Origin: Syntrophorhabdaceae bacterium PtaU1.Bin034
GTDB lineage: Bacteria; Desulfobacterota_G; Syntrophorhabdia; Syntrophorhabdales; WCHB1-27
DNA length: 20,764 bases
NCBI GenBank assembly: GCA_002067405.1
Contig: MVRP01000061.1
Location: forward strand, 1 to 20,764
Reading direction: 5' to 3'
Part shown: positions 1 to 6,644 of the stretch, piece after piece
Numbering within the stretch: position 1 is the stretch's first letter
How the letters are laid out: each line of letters opens with the position of its first letter
The notes under the pieces: generated by a model
The model's input: the letters and a program-made list of their open reading frames with translations, nothing else
What the model was told of the DNA's origin: nothing
Database searches by the model: none
Made by a program: the position numbers and the translations under genes

Positions 1-579
1 TGACGGGTTTGCACCTTTCGAATTTGAATCGGGATAACCGTTCACGCTCGCAGAACCAAGCCTGAAGAGCTCGCCCGTAGGCCATACCAGCTCAAAGCTC
101 TGTGTCGGTTCGCCATAATCGTATACGGTATTTGTGGGAACTTCCCTTTCCAGATAATCGGTGAGAACCGACCTGTCGGCGGGAGGCAGCAGAGGCATAA
201 TTATTCTCATGCCTTTCTCTGCAAGCTCATCCACCGCCTGTTTCCACGTGACGCCCGGCTGGAGCCTCACCCTTCTGTTGTAATCGTCCACTTCCAGGAT
301 CTTGTTCATCCTGGAAAGATCGACCACCATGCCGCCCTGCTTGGGAATGCTGCAACCATAGAAATGAACCGTTGAGCTCACGGGGACGACGGGCACGTCA
401 TTCTCATTTGCCCATTTTACGACCTCCGATACCTCTTCCGAGCTCTTCGGATACACAACGAGATCGGGCATTCCCGAGGGGACCAGGCTGTAATCGCGCG
501 AATACTTCGCAAGGGTCTCTTTCGCGTCGCTTACATACTTCTTCCCCACGATTTTTTCCAACTGCTCCTTGTTCCTCAT
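1..579 (-). CDS. FAD-binding oxidoreductase (PCMH/FAD_binding_4 type), N-terminal part
   Basis: The reading frame starts at an ATG (577-579 on the complement) behind a strong AAGGAGG and stays open to the left edge, so 193 codons are visible and the C-terminus is outside the window. From about residue 38 the protein shows the p-cresol methylhydroxylase/GlcD-type FAD domain: a PDLVVYPKSSEEV entry, then VVPVSS, GGMVVDLSRMNKILEVD and RLQPGVTW. The usual glycine-rich pyrophosphate loop (GGGTS-like) is replaced by an SSTVHFYG stretch, as in some anaerobe FAD-linked oxidases. Members oxidise hydroxy acids, alcohols or phenolic compounds; the substrate cannot be told from this part. It starts 67 bases downstream of the IclR-type regulator on the same strand, which suggests co-transcription and control by that regulator (inference). 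Family placement is fairly secure. Confidence 0.85.
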   Translation of the reverse strand, partial: MRNKEQLEKIVGKKYVSDAKETLAKYSRDYSLVPSGMPDLVVYPKSSEEVSEVVKWANENDVPVVPVSSTVHFYGCSIPKQGGMVVDLSRMNKILEVDDYNRRVRLQPGVTWKQAVDELAEKGMRIIMPLLPPADRSVLTDYLEREVPTNTVYDYGEPTQSFELVWPTGELFRLGSASVNGYPDSNSKGANPS

Positions 580-646
580 CTTACCTCCTTTAAACCGTAA
601 AAGTTTAAAACCGCGGCATTTTCTTCGATACGCCGCTTCCACGAGC

Positions 647-1483
647 CTATTTACTTCTGCCGGAACCGTATTGATCGAGCTCCGTTGATCCGTTTGCGGG
701 TGCCGGGCTCTCCTGCTCAGGCCCCCTTGCCATTAGCGTCAATTTACTGCTGATCAACTGAGCGGTATTTCTCAAATGAAAGATCATATTGGGCAGCCGT
801 TCGTCATCCACAGAACTGGCCAGACCAAAAATCGATATGGCGGCGCGAGCTACTGAACCACGATACACAAGCACGGCGAGCGCCCGTACCCCTTTCCGGT
901 ATTCCTCAAGGTCGGTCGCATACCCGAGCTGGCGCGTTTTCTCGACCTGTTCAAGAAGGTCCTCGATTCGCGTGACGCCGTGCTCCGTGTACTTGGGCAG
1001 CGGATTCTCCTTCACGAACCGGATTATCTCCTCGTTGGTCATGTGAGAAAAAAAAGCCTTCATAAGGGCACCCGTGTACAGGGGGAACCGTGTACCCACG
1101 GGAACGGTGATCTTCAACTCTTTTTTCGGGTCGCTCACCTCGAGCACGCGGATGGTGTTGTCCTGATCCCTTACCGCAAGAATAGCTGTTTCGCCCAGGA
1201 GTTCTGCGAGCCTGTCAAGAAAAGGCTTTGCCACCCTCGGAAGCTCCATGCTCTTCAGGGCTTCCCTCGAAAACTCGTAAAGACCCCGGCCGGGGAGATA
1301 TTTCTTTGTACCCCCATCCTGAACGACAAGGCCTTCTTCCTCAAGGGCCTTCAAAATGCCCAAAGCGGTGCTTTTGACAATGGAGAGTTCGCGCGCGATC
1401 TGACTGACTCCGAGCGGCTGGTTTGCCCGCGCGATTAACCTTAGGATTTCAATACCTTTTTTAAGGATGGGAGCGTTATACAT
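647..1483 (-). CDS. IclR-family transcriptional regulator
   Basis: This 278-residue protein has the length and two-domain build of IclR regulators. Residues about 5-60 form the winged helix-turn-helix (LKKGIEILRLIA, then GVSQIARELSIVKSTALGIL as the recognition region). Residues about 80-255 form the effector-binding domain (GETAILAVRD, VPVGTRFPLYTGALMKAF, GYATDLEEYRKGVRALAV, AAISIFG). IclR proteins sense small organic acids or aromatics and usually control adjacent catabolic genes. The likely target is the FAD-linked oxidase directly downstream, and possibly the flavin reductase upstream. The ATG at 1481-1483 has no clear Shine-Dalgarno sequence, but no better start is near and the protein begins where the family does. 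A sigma70-like promoter lies just upstream. The last 25 residues are a low-complexity tail outside the domain. Confidence 0.93.
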   Translation of the reverse strand: MYNAPILKKGIEILRLIARANQPLGVSQIARELSIVKSTALGILKALEEEGLVVQDGGTKKYLPGRGLYEFSREALKSMELPRVAKPFLDRLAELLGETAILAVRDQDNTIRVLEVSDPKKELKITVPVGTRFPLYTGALMKAFFSHMTNEEIIRFVKENPLPKYTEHGVTRIEDLLEQVEKTRQLGYATDLEEYRKGVRALAVLVYRGSVARAAISIFGLASSVDDERLPNMIFHLRNTAQLISSKLTLMARGPEQESPAPANGSTELDQYGSGRSK

Positions 1484-1499
1484 GTTTTCTATACAAATC

Positions 1500-1529
1500 T
1501 ATTTACCATCTCTTCCAAAAGTTTGTCAA
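1500..1529 (-). promoter_or_regulatory. sigma70-like promoter of the IclR gene
   Basis: On the minus strand TTGACA (1524-1529) and TAAATA (1500-1505) are separated by 18 bases and sit just ahead of the IclR start. The bases upstream (about 1535-1570) are very A/T-rich and include the 10-base palindrome AATAATTATT (1544-1553), which could be an UP element or an autoregulatory operator. Seen from the sequence only. Confidence 0.5.
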
Positions 1530-1680
1530 GGGAAAAATAGGTCAATAATTATTAATGTTTTTAATGATCAAATTTGTTTGAACCTGTCATTACGGTCATC
1601 ATAGAAAACATTACCCCAACAGGCAGACAGCCAACCTGTCGATGCAGCACGGATAAAAAACCATATCGAACGATCGGCTC

Positions 1681-1701
1681 AAAAAGAAACGTCTTCTTTT
1701 T
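1681..1701 (-). terminator. possible weak terminator hairpin after the flavin reductase gene
   Basis: AAAAAGAA (1681-1688) and TTCTTTTT (1694-1701) are perfect 8-base inverted arms with a 5-base loop. They lie about 30 bases past the stop of the flavin reductase gene. The stem is A/T-only apart from one G-C pair, so termination is uncertain; no GC-rich stem followed by a T-run is present. Confidence 0.25.
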
Positions 1702-1731
1702 TAGAGAGATGCGCCGGCAGGTAACCCGTTA

Positions 1732-2304
1732 TTACTCATCCTTCCTGATGAGTTTTTTGCCGATCTCCCAGGCGAGAGCGAGTTCCCGGCCAAGGGCAAT
1801 GTACTTGCGTTCAGGCATGGAGAGCACGAAGGTGTTCATCTTACCGAGGTCCGGGACGCCGTTCGTCAGGTACTGAGGATCGCAAAAAGCTGCAACGACC
1901 TCCCCGATAAAAAGTTCGTCTCCTTCGAGCTCTACCGTCTTGACGAGCCTGCATTCCAGATTATAGGCGCACTCCCTGATCATGGGAGCGGTTTTCAGCT
2001 TTCCGTAAAAGACCTCGAAAAGCTTCTCTTTTTCGAACTTCTTGCCTGACACGAGGCCGCAGTAGTCAGTCGCCTCCACCATGGACGCTACCGGAATATT
2101 CACACTGAAGGTTCCGTTCTCCGCGATGCCGGGATTTGAATAATGGGCCTTGCCAAGCGCTATCATGAGGTACGGCGGCTTTAAATTGACCATGCTGAAC
2201 CAGGCGACGGTGAGAAAATTCGCTTTACCTTCCACGTTTGCCCCGATCAGGGAACAAGGCATCGGATAGCATATGGCGTCTATACCTATTTCCATCTTCT
2301 CCAT
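1732..2304 (-). CDS. flavin reductase-like FMN-binding split-barrel protein
   Basis: The product has 190 residues, the usual size for stand-alone Flavin_Reduct (PF01613) proteins. The ATG follows AAGGAGG by six bases. Family marks are the N-terminal PMPCSLIGANVEGKANFLT strand pair, WFSMVNLKPPYLMIALG around residues 35-51, HYSNPGIAENGTFSVNIP near 54-71, DYCGLVSGKKFEK near 81-93 and the barrel-closing ECRLV and LFIGEVVAA segments. Such proteins bind FMN and either pass electrons from NAD(P)H or serve as redox partners; in anaerobes they often accompany rubredoxin or oxidoreductases. It lies upstream of the IclR and FAD-oxidase genes on the same strand, but the 248-base gap and separate promoters argue for separate transcription. 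No physiological partner can be named. Confidence 0.9.
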   Translation of the reverse strand: MEKMEIGIDAICYPMPCSLIGANVEGKANFLTVAWFSMVNLKPPYLMIALGKAHYSNPGIAENGTFSVNIPVASMVEATDYCGLVSGKKFEKEKLFEVFYGKLKTAPMIRECAYNLECRLVKTVELEGDELFIGEVVAAFCDPQYLTNGVPDLGKMNTFVLSMPERKYIALGRELALAWEIGKKLIRKDE

Positions 2305-2325
2305 GACAGCCTCCTTTTTTTGTCC

Positions 2326-2353
2326 ATTGTACCACGTGGGGCCGCTGCGCCAA
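2326..2353 (-). promoter_or_regulatory. extended -10 sigma70-like promoter of the flavin reductase gene
   Basis: On the minus strand TTGGCG (2348-2353), a 16-base spacer and TGG-TACAAT (the -10 at 2326-2331 with an extended TG) stand 22 bases ahead of the start codon. The perfect palindrome CCACGTGG (2332-2339) lies in the spacer next to the -10 and could be an operator. Confidence 0.5.
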
Positions 2354-2486
2354 AATGGTCAATATGATTGCAGACAGCACGGGGACCAAAAAATCTGTAC
2401 CAGTTTTATTGTCAAAGAGATTTCTGGGTCCGTAACCCGTGACCATGCGTTTGATGCCATGTTCAAGAGGGCTGCCTTTGACGGCG

Positions 2487-2515
2487 CTGACATCCCGGTC
2501 TCGCTGTCCTATATT
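2487..2515 (+). promoter_or_regulatory. sigma70-like promoter of the DinB-family gene
   Basis: CTGACA (2487-2492) and TATATT (2510-2515) are each 5/6 to consensus and are 17 bases apart. The predicted transcript starts about 50 bases before the ATG at 2571. With the promoter at 2326-2353 this makes a divergent control region. Confidence 0.5.
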
Positions 2516-2570
2516 TATTGGGAATAGATACTTGCCCGGATCGAAAGTTTCCGCTCAAAAGGAGGTCATG

Positions 2571-3065
2571 ATGGAGGCAAATCGGCTATCACAGGTCGTA
2601 CGTCAGAAGGCACGGGAGTTTGAGGACCTCTGCGAGAAGGTTGACGAAAATACCGCGTCTCGCGCACCCGAGGGCCGGTGGTCACCCAAGCAAATAGTTT
2701 CGCACCTTCTCGGCCCTGAAGGAGCAGGACTCGGCTCAGCCGTGCGGACAATTCTCGAACAGGACAACCCTACGCTCGATGTCAAGACCGAAGACCCTTT
2801 CTTTTCGGAAAAGCGCGCAAATACACCCTTCGCGGAACTAATGAGAGAATTCGAGAGGGAATATGACGATCTTGCAGACCTCGTGAACAAGCTCTCCCAG
2901 GATCAGCTTAACCGCAAAGTCCGCATCCCGGCGTTCAAGGAAACCCCTCTCGGCGAATACCCGACTCTCGGCGTGTTTATTCAGGGGATAGTCGAATACC
3001 ACCTGACATTTCACCTCGATCATATGCAGGAGATCCTTCAGGCGCTGGGCGACAGGGCCGCATGA
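2571..3065 (+). CDS. DinB-like four-helix metalloprotein
   Basis: I take ATG 2571 as the start because AAAAGGAGG (2557-2565) sits five bases upstream; the ATG at 2568 is too close, and the longer frame from 2439 has no ribosome site and would overlap the promoter. The 164-residue product fits the DinB/DfsB fold. There is an early helix ending in WSPKQIVSHLLG (His45) and a late helix EYHLTFHLDHMQEIL (His144 and His148), giving the three-histidine metal site of the family. Members include thiol-dependent transferases and many uncharacterised proteins. The gene stands alone, convergent with the MEMO gene, so the context does not suggest a substrate. Confidence 0.85.
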   Translation: MEANRLSQVVRQKAREFEDLCEKVDENTASRAPEGRWSPKQIVSHLLGPEGAGLGSAVRTILEQDNPTLDVKTEDPFFSEKRANTPFAELMREFEREYDDLADLVNKLSQDQLNRKVRIPAFKETPLGEYPTLGVFIQGIVEYHLTFHLDHMQEILQALGDRAA

Positions 3066-3145
3066 TATCGGATAGAAAAGATAGTTCCATATCAAAAGGT
3101 ATTCGCTTTCCACGGTTTTTGAGAAGACCGGGAGCATGAAAGGAT

Positions 3146-4348
3146 TCAGTAAAAGACCGCGCCGACGAAGCTGACCGAGGATGCGCCGTCGGTCCACTGC
3201 TGATACCCGATTACCTCTCCCCGGCAGGAATCGAGCATGGAGAGGACAAAATAGATGGGCGACAACCCGCAGATCCTTCTCCTGTCCCCTTCTCTCCTCA
3301 CCGTTTCGAAGAATCCAGCCGCATCGACGTTCCTTATCATGTGCAGAAGCTCTCCGTCTCTCTGCTCTGAATCCTGAAGTGTCAAGCGGTCGAGTGGACC
3401 GGGGTCGCCGAACTGTGCACCGATATGGGCGAGGTCAGCAGCTGCAAGAAATACCACCGGTCCGTCGTAGGCCTTCAATACCCCTTTCAAGGCTTTCACG
3501 AGTTCAGCCGCTTCTCCTTGTTCCGGCCGGGCACCGTCTTCCATGTATTCATGCAAGGAGCCCGTGAGGATGGACAGGACCTCAAAATCCTTCTTCTTCA
3601 AAAAATATTGAATAATAGGGAGTTGAAGCTCGATCGAATGTTCATTCCTGTGGGGCCACTCATCTATATATTCCTTTAAATACGGGTCTTCTCTTATGAG
3701 TCTCCCCACCTCTTCCGCGGCCTTGATGGTGCCGAGAGGCGTCACCAAGTCTTTGAGCGAGATGTTCCATGTCCGGGGAGCGAACTTGTGACACGTGCCG
3801 AAAATGACAAACAGCGTTCCCTCCTCTTCGGGAAGATGTCTGTAAGTCGGTCCGTAGACGCCCATGCCCCTCTCGTAATCAATGTGAGGGGCGATCATGG
3901 CCTTGACGTTCTTCGATCCGCCATCCCCGCGCCCTTGCATCAAAAAGCCGTCGAGAAGCAAACCGAGTTCCTCCGCGTTGTCAGGATAACTCCTGCCTGA
4001 GAGGAAGGCCGTACGGCAAGGCATGGCATCGAACTCCTTCCTCAGGCGCTGAACCTCGCTTTCATACCGGTCATTCAGGAGCAGGAAATGCTTGTCCATG
4101 GTCTCGATGACCGACGTTATCTGCTCGGTATACATAAGCTTACCCGATGCCCTGAGATACTCTTCCTGGATGTCTCTCACCGACCTAGCCCCATCCATAA
4201 GGGACAGAAGAAAGAGGACTTCCCTTGTGACGACCAGCGACTTATCGGTGATCCCCTCCGGATCACGAATGACAAATACCTGACGGCCCTCGTGATTTAC
4301 AGGGACAATGTCAACCCACCTTACTTTCGCGTTTTCTCCGTTGTCCAT
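3146..4348 (-). CDS. amrB: AmmeMemoRadiSam system protein B (MEMO family)
   Basis: The 400-residue product has two parts. Residues about 8-95 form a small helical domain (REVLFLLSLMDGARSVRDI, IQEEYLRASG) often fused to bacterial MEMO proteins. Residues about 140-400 form the MEMO domain, related to dioxygenases. All expected active-site residues are present: APHIDY (His155), FGTCHKF (His187), NEHSIELQLPI (Glu236-His237), AADLAHIG (His308) and RRICGLSPI (Cys361). MEMO proteins are metal-dependent redox proteins. The bacterial system name comes from frequent linkage with AMMECR1 and a radical SAM enzyme, but neither partner is in this window. The start at 4346-4348 has no clear Shine-Dalgarno sequence. 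Family call secure; biochemical role unknown. Confidence 0.93.
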   Translation of the reverse strand: MDNGENAKVRWVDIVPVNHEGRQVFVIRDPEGITDKSLVVTREVLFLLSLMDGARSVRDIQEEYLRASGKLMYTEQITSVIETMDKHFLLLNDRYESEVQRLRKEFDAMPCRTAFLSGRSYPDNAEELGLLLDGFLMQGRGDGGSKNVKAMIAPHIDYERGMGVYGPTYRHLPEEEGTLFVIFGTCHKFAPRTWNISLKDLVTPLGTIKAAEEVGRLIREDPYLKEYIDEWPHRNEHSIELQLPIIQYFLKKKDFEVLSILTGSLHEYMEDGARPEQGEAAELVKALKGVLKAYDGPVVFLAAADLAHIGAQFGDPGPLDRLTLQDSEQRDGELLHMIRNVDAAGFFETVRREGDRRRICGLSPIYFVLSMLDSCRGEVIGYQQWTDGASSVSFVGAVFY

Positions 4349-4358
4349 TTTACTTAAT

Positions 4359-4367
4359 TATATAACA
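4359..4367 (-). promoter_or_regulatory. possible extended -10 element of the MEMO gene
   Basis: On the minus strand TGT-TATATA matches the TGn plus -10 pattern (hexamer 4359-4364). There is no recognisable -35, and the element is only ten bases from the ATG, so a transcript from it would be almost leaderless. Confidence 0.3.
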
Positions 4368-4473
4368 CAGCCGGACGCAAAACTGTACCTCCCCGGGAGA
4401 GCCTGCCGGTTCTTGCAACCGCATTACATTAATCTCATTATGCACCTTCCAGGGATGAAACCGAGGAAAGACG

Positions 4474-4510
4474 GGCGGATTAATCGACAGCCGGCCGCCT
4501 TGAATCCGCC
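4474..4510. repeat. 8-base inverted repeat upstream of the MFS promoter
   Basis: GGCGGATT (4474-4481) and AATCCGCC (4503-4510) are perfect inverted arms separated by 21 bases. The right arm ends 12 bases before the -35 hexamer of the MFS promoter, so the pair is centred near -66. This suits an activator or repressor site, or an RNA hairpin from an upstream transcript. Confidence 0.4.
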
Positions 4511-4522
4511 TTCATGAAAAGA

Positions 4523-4551
4523 TTGACACCCCCGTTCCGTCCTTCTACAAT
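4523..4551 (+). promoter_or_regulatory. near-consensus sigma70 promoter of the MFS gene
   Basis: TTGACA (4523-4528), a 17-base spacer and TACAAT (4546-4551) form the best housekeeping promoter in the window. The predicted start near 4558 leaves a leader of about 15 bases that carries a G-rich ribosome site (GGGGGAG). Confidence 0.75.
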
Positions 4552-4572
4552 CGAAGAAGGGGGGAGACAAAA

Positions 4573-5784
4573 ATGGTACATTACGCCTGGATCATTGCCT
4601 TTACCGGCACGCTCGTGACGATCCTTGCCCATGGGTTCGGGAGGATGTCCTACTCGGTCATACTTCCGTCCATGAAGGATGGCCTCATGCTCAACTATAC
4701 CCAGCTGGGCTCTATCGCTACCGGCAATTTTATCGGCTATCTGTGCCTCGCTATCATAGGCGGTTTTCTGGCCGCCCGTTTCGGGGTGCGAAGAGTCGTA
4801 TTCGTCTCTCTTGTGGTAATCGGTGTCAGTCTTTTTCTTACCGGATTTGCAGATTCCTTCATCTTTGCTTTCTTTACGAGGCTCATCTCAGGTGCAGGGA
4901 ACGGAGGCAGCTACGTCCCCATAATGGCACTGCCTGCCGCCTGGTTCGTCATGAATAAGAGGGGTCTTGCCACCGGCATAGTATCCGGCGGAATAGGCAC
5001 GGGTCTTTTTCTCTCGGGCATTATCTGTCCGCCGGTCATTTCCGCCTTCGGCAAGGACGGATGGAGATATGCCTGGTTCGTCCTTGGCGCAATCGTATTC
5101 GTACTCGCTTTTGCCTGCTACGTATTCCTCCGGGATACCCCGAGAGAAAAAGGCCTCGCCATGTACGGGGGTATGGAAGAACAAAAGACAGGCCCGAAGG
5201 TCACCTTGTTTTCCGCCTTCCGGGATGTGGCAGTCCAGCCGGAGATATGGAAGCTCGGTGCCGTCTACTTCATGTACGGGTTCTCCTACATCATCTATCT
5301 CACCTTTTTTGTTGCTTACCTGACCAAGGAAATGCAGGTACCTCCTCTCACCGCCGGCCGTATTTTCGGGGTCCTCGGCATTTTCAGCATTTTCTGCGGA
5401 GTAATCTACGGGTGGATATCTGATGTGGTGGGAAGAAGATACGGATCAATGATCGCCTACCTTACCCTCGCGCTCTCGTATCTTATCTTTGCATTCTGGA
5501 AGGACTACACCGGCTTCTACCTTTCGGCAATTGTGTTCGGCATCGCCGCCTTTGCGGTACCCACCATCATGGCCGCCGCATCAGGGGATGCAGTAGGTGG
5601 AAGGCTTGCCCCGGCCGGGCTCGGTTTCATTACCCTCTTTTTCGGCATTGGTCAGGCCCTGGGCCCTATGGTCGGCGGATACATCAAGGATGCAACCGGC
5701 ACGTTCACAAATGCCTTTCTGCTTTCAGTGGCCGTCTCACTTGTCGGCGGATTTGGCTCTCTTATTTTGAAAAAAAAGTTGTAG
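4573..5784 (+). CDS. major facilitator superfamily transporter
   Basis: This 403-residue inner-membrane protein has the length and twelve-helix pattern of MFS carriers. The N-terminal half shows AHGFGRMSYSVILPSM in the first helix region, the loop 2-3 motif GFLAARFGVRRVV near residues 64-76, and SGAGNGGSYVPIMALPAAWF in helix 4-5. A central charged loop (about 195-215, EKGLAMYGGMEEQKTGPK) links the halves. The second half repeats the loop signature as GWISDVVGRRYGS. The opening resembles YbfB/YjiJ-type and OFA-type transporters, but I cannot assign a substrate. It has its own strong promoter with an inverted repeat upstream and reads toward the superoxide dismutase gene 136 bases downstream, with no clear terminator between; read-through is possible. 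Confidence 0.93.
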   Translation: MVHYAWIIAFTGTLVTILAHGFGRMSYSVILPSMKDGLMLNYTQLGSIATGNFIGYLCLAIIGGFLAARFGVRRVVFVSLVVIGVSLFLTGFADSFIFAFFTRLISGAGNGGSYVPIMALPAAWFVMNKRGLATGIVSGGIGTGLFLSGIICPPVISAFGKDGWRYAWFVLGAIVFVLAFACYVFLRDTPREKGLAMYGGMEEQKTGPKVTLFSAFRDVAVQPEIWKLGAVYFMYGFSYIIYLTFFVAYLTKEMQVPPLTAGRIFGVLGIFSIFCGVIYGWISDVVGRRYGSMIAYLTLALSYLIFAFWKDYTGFYLSAIVFGIAAFAVPTIMAAASGDAVGGRLAPAGLGFITLFFGIGQALGPMVGGYIKDATGTFTNAFLLSVAVSLVGGFGSLILKKKL

Positions 5785-5920
5785 CGTTCTGGCGACGGAA
5801 TAGAGCCCGCATTATATTGTCCATAGGCGGTCGGCATGGACCGGCGCCTGAATTTATCGACCGGGCAGGCACGGAGACCACCGGACATGATGCAGGGACA
5901 ACAATCAAAAGGAGGATGGA

Positions 5921-6499
5921 ATGTACACAGCGAAGGATTACTCGAAGTTGATCGGAATGGAAGGTTTCAGCGAGGCGCTTCTCAATAACCACTTTACCCT
6001 CTATCAGGGCTACGTAACGAACACCAACAAATTACTGGAAATATTCCCCCAGATGCTCAAGGAGGACAAAACGGCAAGCCCCGAGTTCGCCGAAACGCGG
6101 AGAAGGCTCGGCTGGGAGTTCAACGGCATGCGCCTTCACGAGTACTATTTCGAGAATCTCGGCGGCAAAGCAGCCATCGACAAGAACGGCCGTCTGGCCA
6201 AGAAGCTTGCAGAGGATTTCGGCAGTTATGAAGCATGGGAAAAGGATTTCCGGGCCGTAGGCGCCATGAGAGGAATCGGGTGGACGGCCCTCTACCAGGA
6301 TTCAACGAACGGCAAGCTGATCAATTTCTGGATCAACGAACACGACACAGGTCATCCGGGAGGCGACAACAGGCTGATCCTGATCATGGACGTCTTCGAG
6401 CACGCATTCATGCTCGATTACGGCACTAAGAGGGCGGGCTACATAGACGCGTTCTTCAAGAACGTGAACTGGGCGGCAGCCGAGGCACGACTGAAGTAG
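5921..6499 (+). CDS. Fe/Mn superoxide dismutase, divergent
   Basis: The 192-residue product begins at ATG 5921 behind AAAAGGAGG. All four metal ligands of the Fe/Mn family are in place: His24 (NNHF), His73 (LHEYYF), Asp157 and His161 (MDVFEHAF). Position 69 is Gly as in Mn enzymes, not the Gln of FeSOD, and the residue aligned with the second-shell Gln appears to be His141 in NEHDTGHPGG, as in some actinobacterial and archaeal enzymes. The usual DVWEHAY Trp is Phe159, and the GSGW motif reads RGIGW. There is no signal peptide, so it acts in the cytoplasm, converting superoxide to peroxide and oxygen. Metal preference cannot be fixed from sequence. I see no convincing promoter in the 136-base gap. 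Confidence 0.95.
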   Translation: MYTAKDYSKLIGMEGFSEALLNNHFTLYQGYVTNTNKLLEIFPQMLKEDKTASPEFAETRRRLGWEFNGMRLHEYYFENLGGKAAIDKNGRLAKKLAEDFGSYEAWEKDFRAVGAMRGIGWTALYQDSTNGKLINFWINEHDTGHPGGDNRLILIMDVFEHAFMLDYGTKRAGYIDAFFKNVNWAAAEARLK

Positions 6500-6509
6500 A
6501 AACATAATA

Positions 6510-6629
6510 AAAGCAAGAAGTTGAGAGGTAGGGAAGATCAGAAAACGAGGAACCGAAATACCGGCGACGTTGCCGGACAATCGGCATCTTCCGTTGTGAC
6601 TTTTCAACCTCTCATCTTCTCAGCTTCTT
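6510..6629. repeat. octamer-based inverted repeat element
   Basis: The left arm is a run of degenerate purine-rich octamers in one phase: AAAGCAAG, AAGTTGAG, AGGTAGGG, AAGATCAG, AAAACGAG, GAACCGAA (6510-6557). The right arm on the opposite strand gives AAGCTGAG, AAGATGAG, AGGTTGAA (6626 back to 6603). The arms pair best as AAGAAGTTGAGA (6515-6526) against TCTCAGCTTCTT (6618-6629). A small hairpin, CCGGC/GCCGG (6561-6565 and 6572-6576), sits at the centre. It fills the gap between the superoxide dismutase and DUF255 genes. It may be a dispersed intergenic repeat or a large RNA hairpin; function unknown. Confidence 0.45.
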
Positions 6630-6644
6630 ACCTTTTTGATCTTT

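Noticed and set aside
1574..1876. A 100-codon + strand frame over the flavin reductase 3' end
   Set aside because: Mostly antisense to the flavin reductase gene, with no ribosome site or domain.
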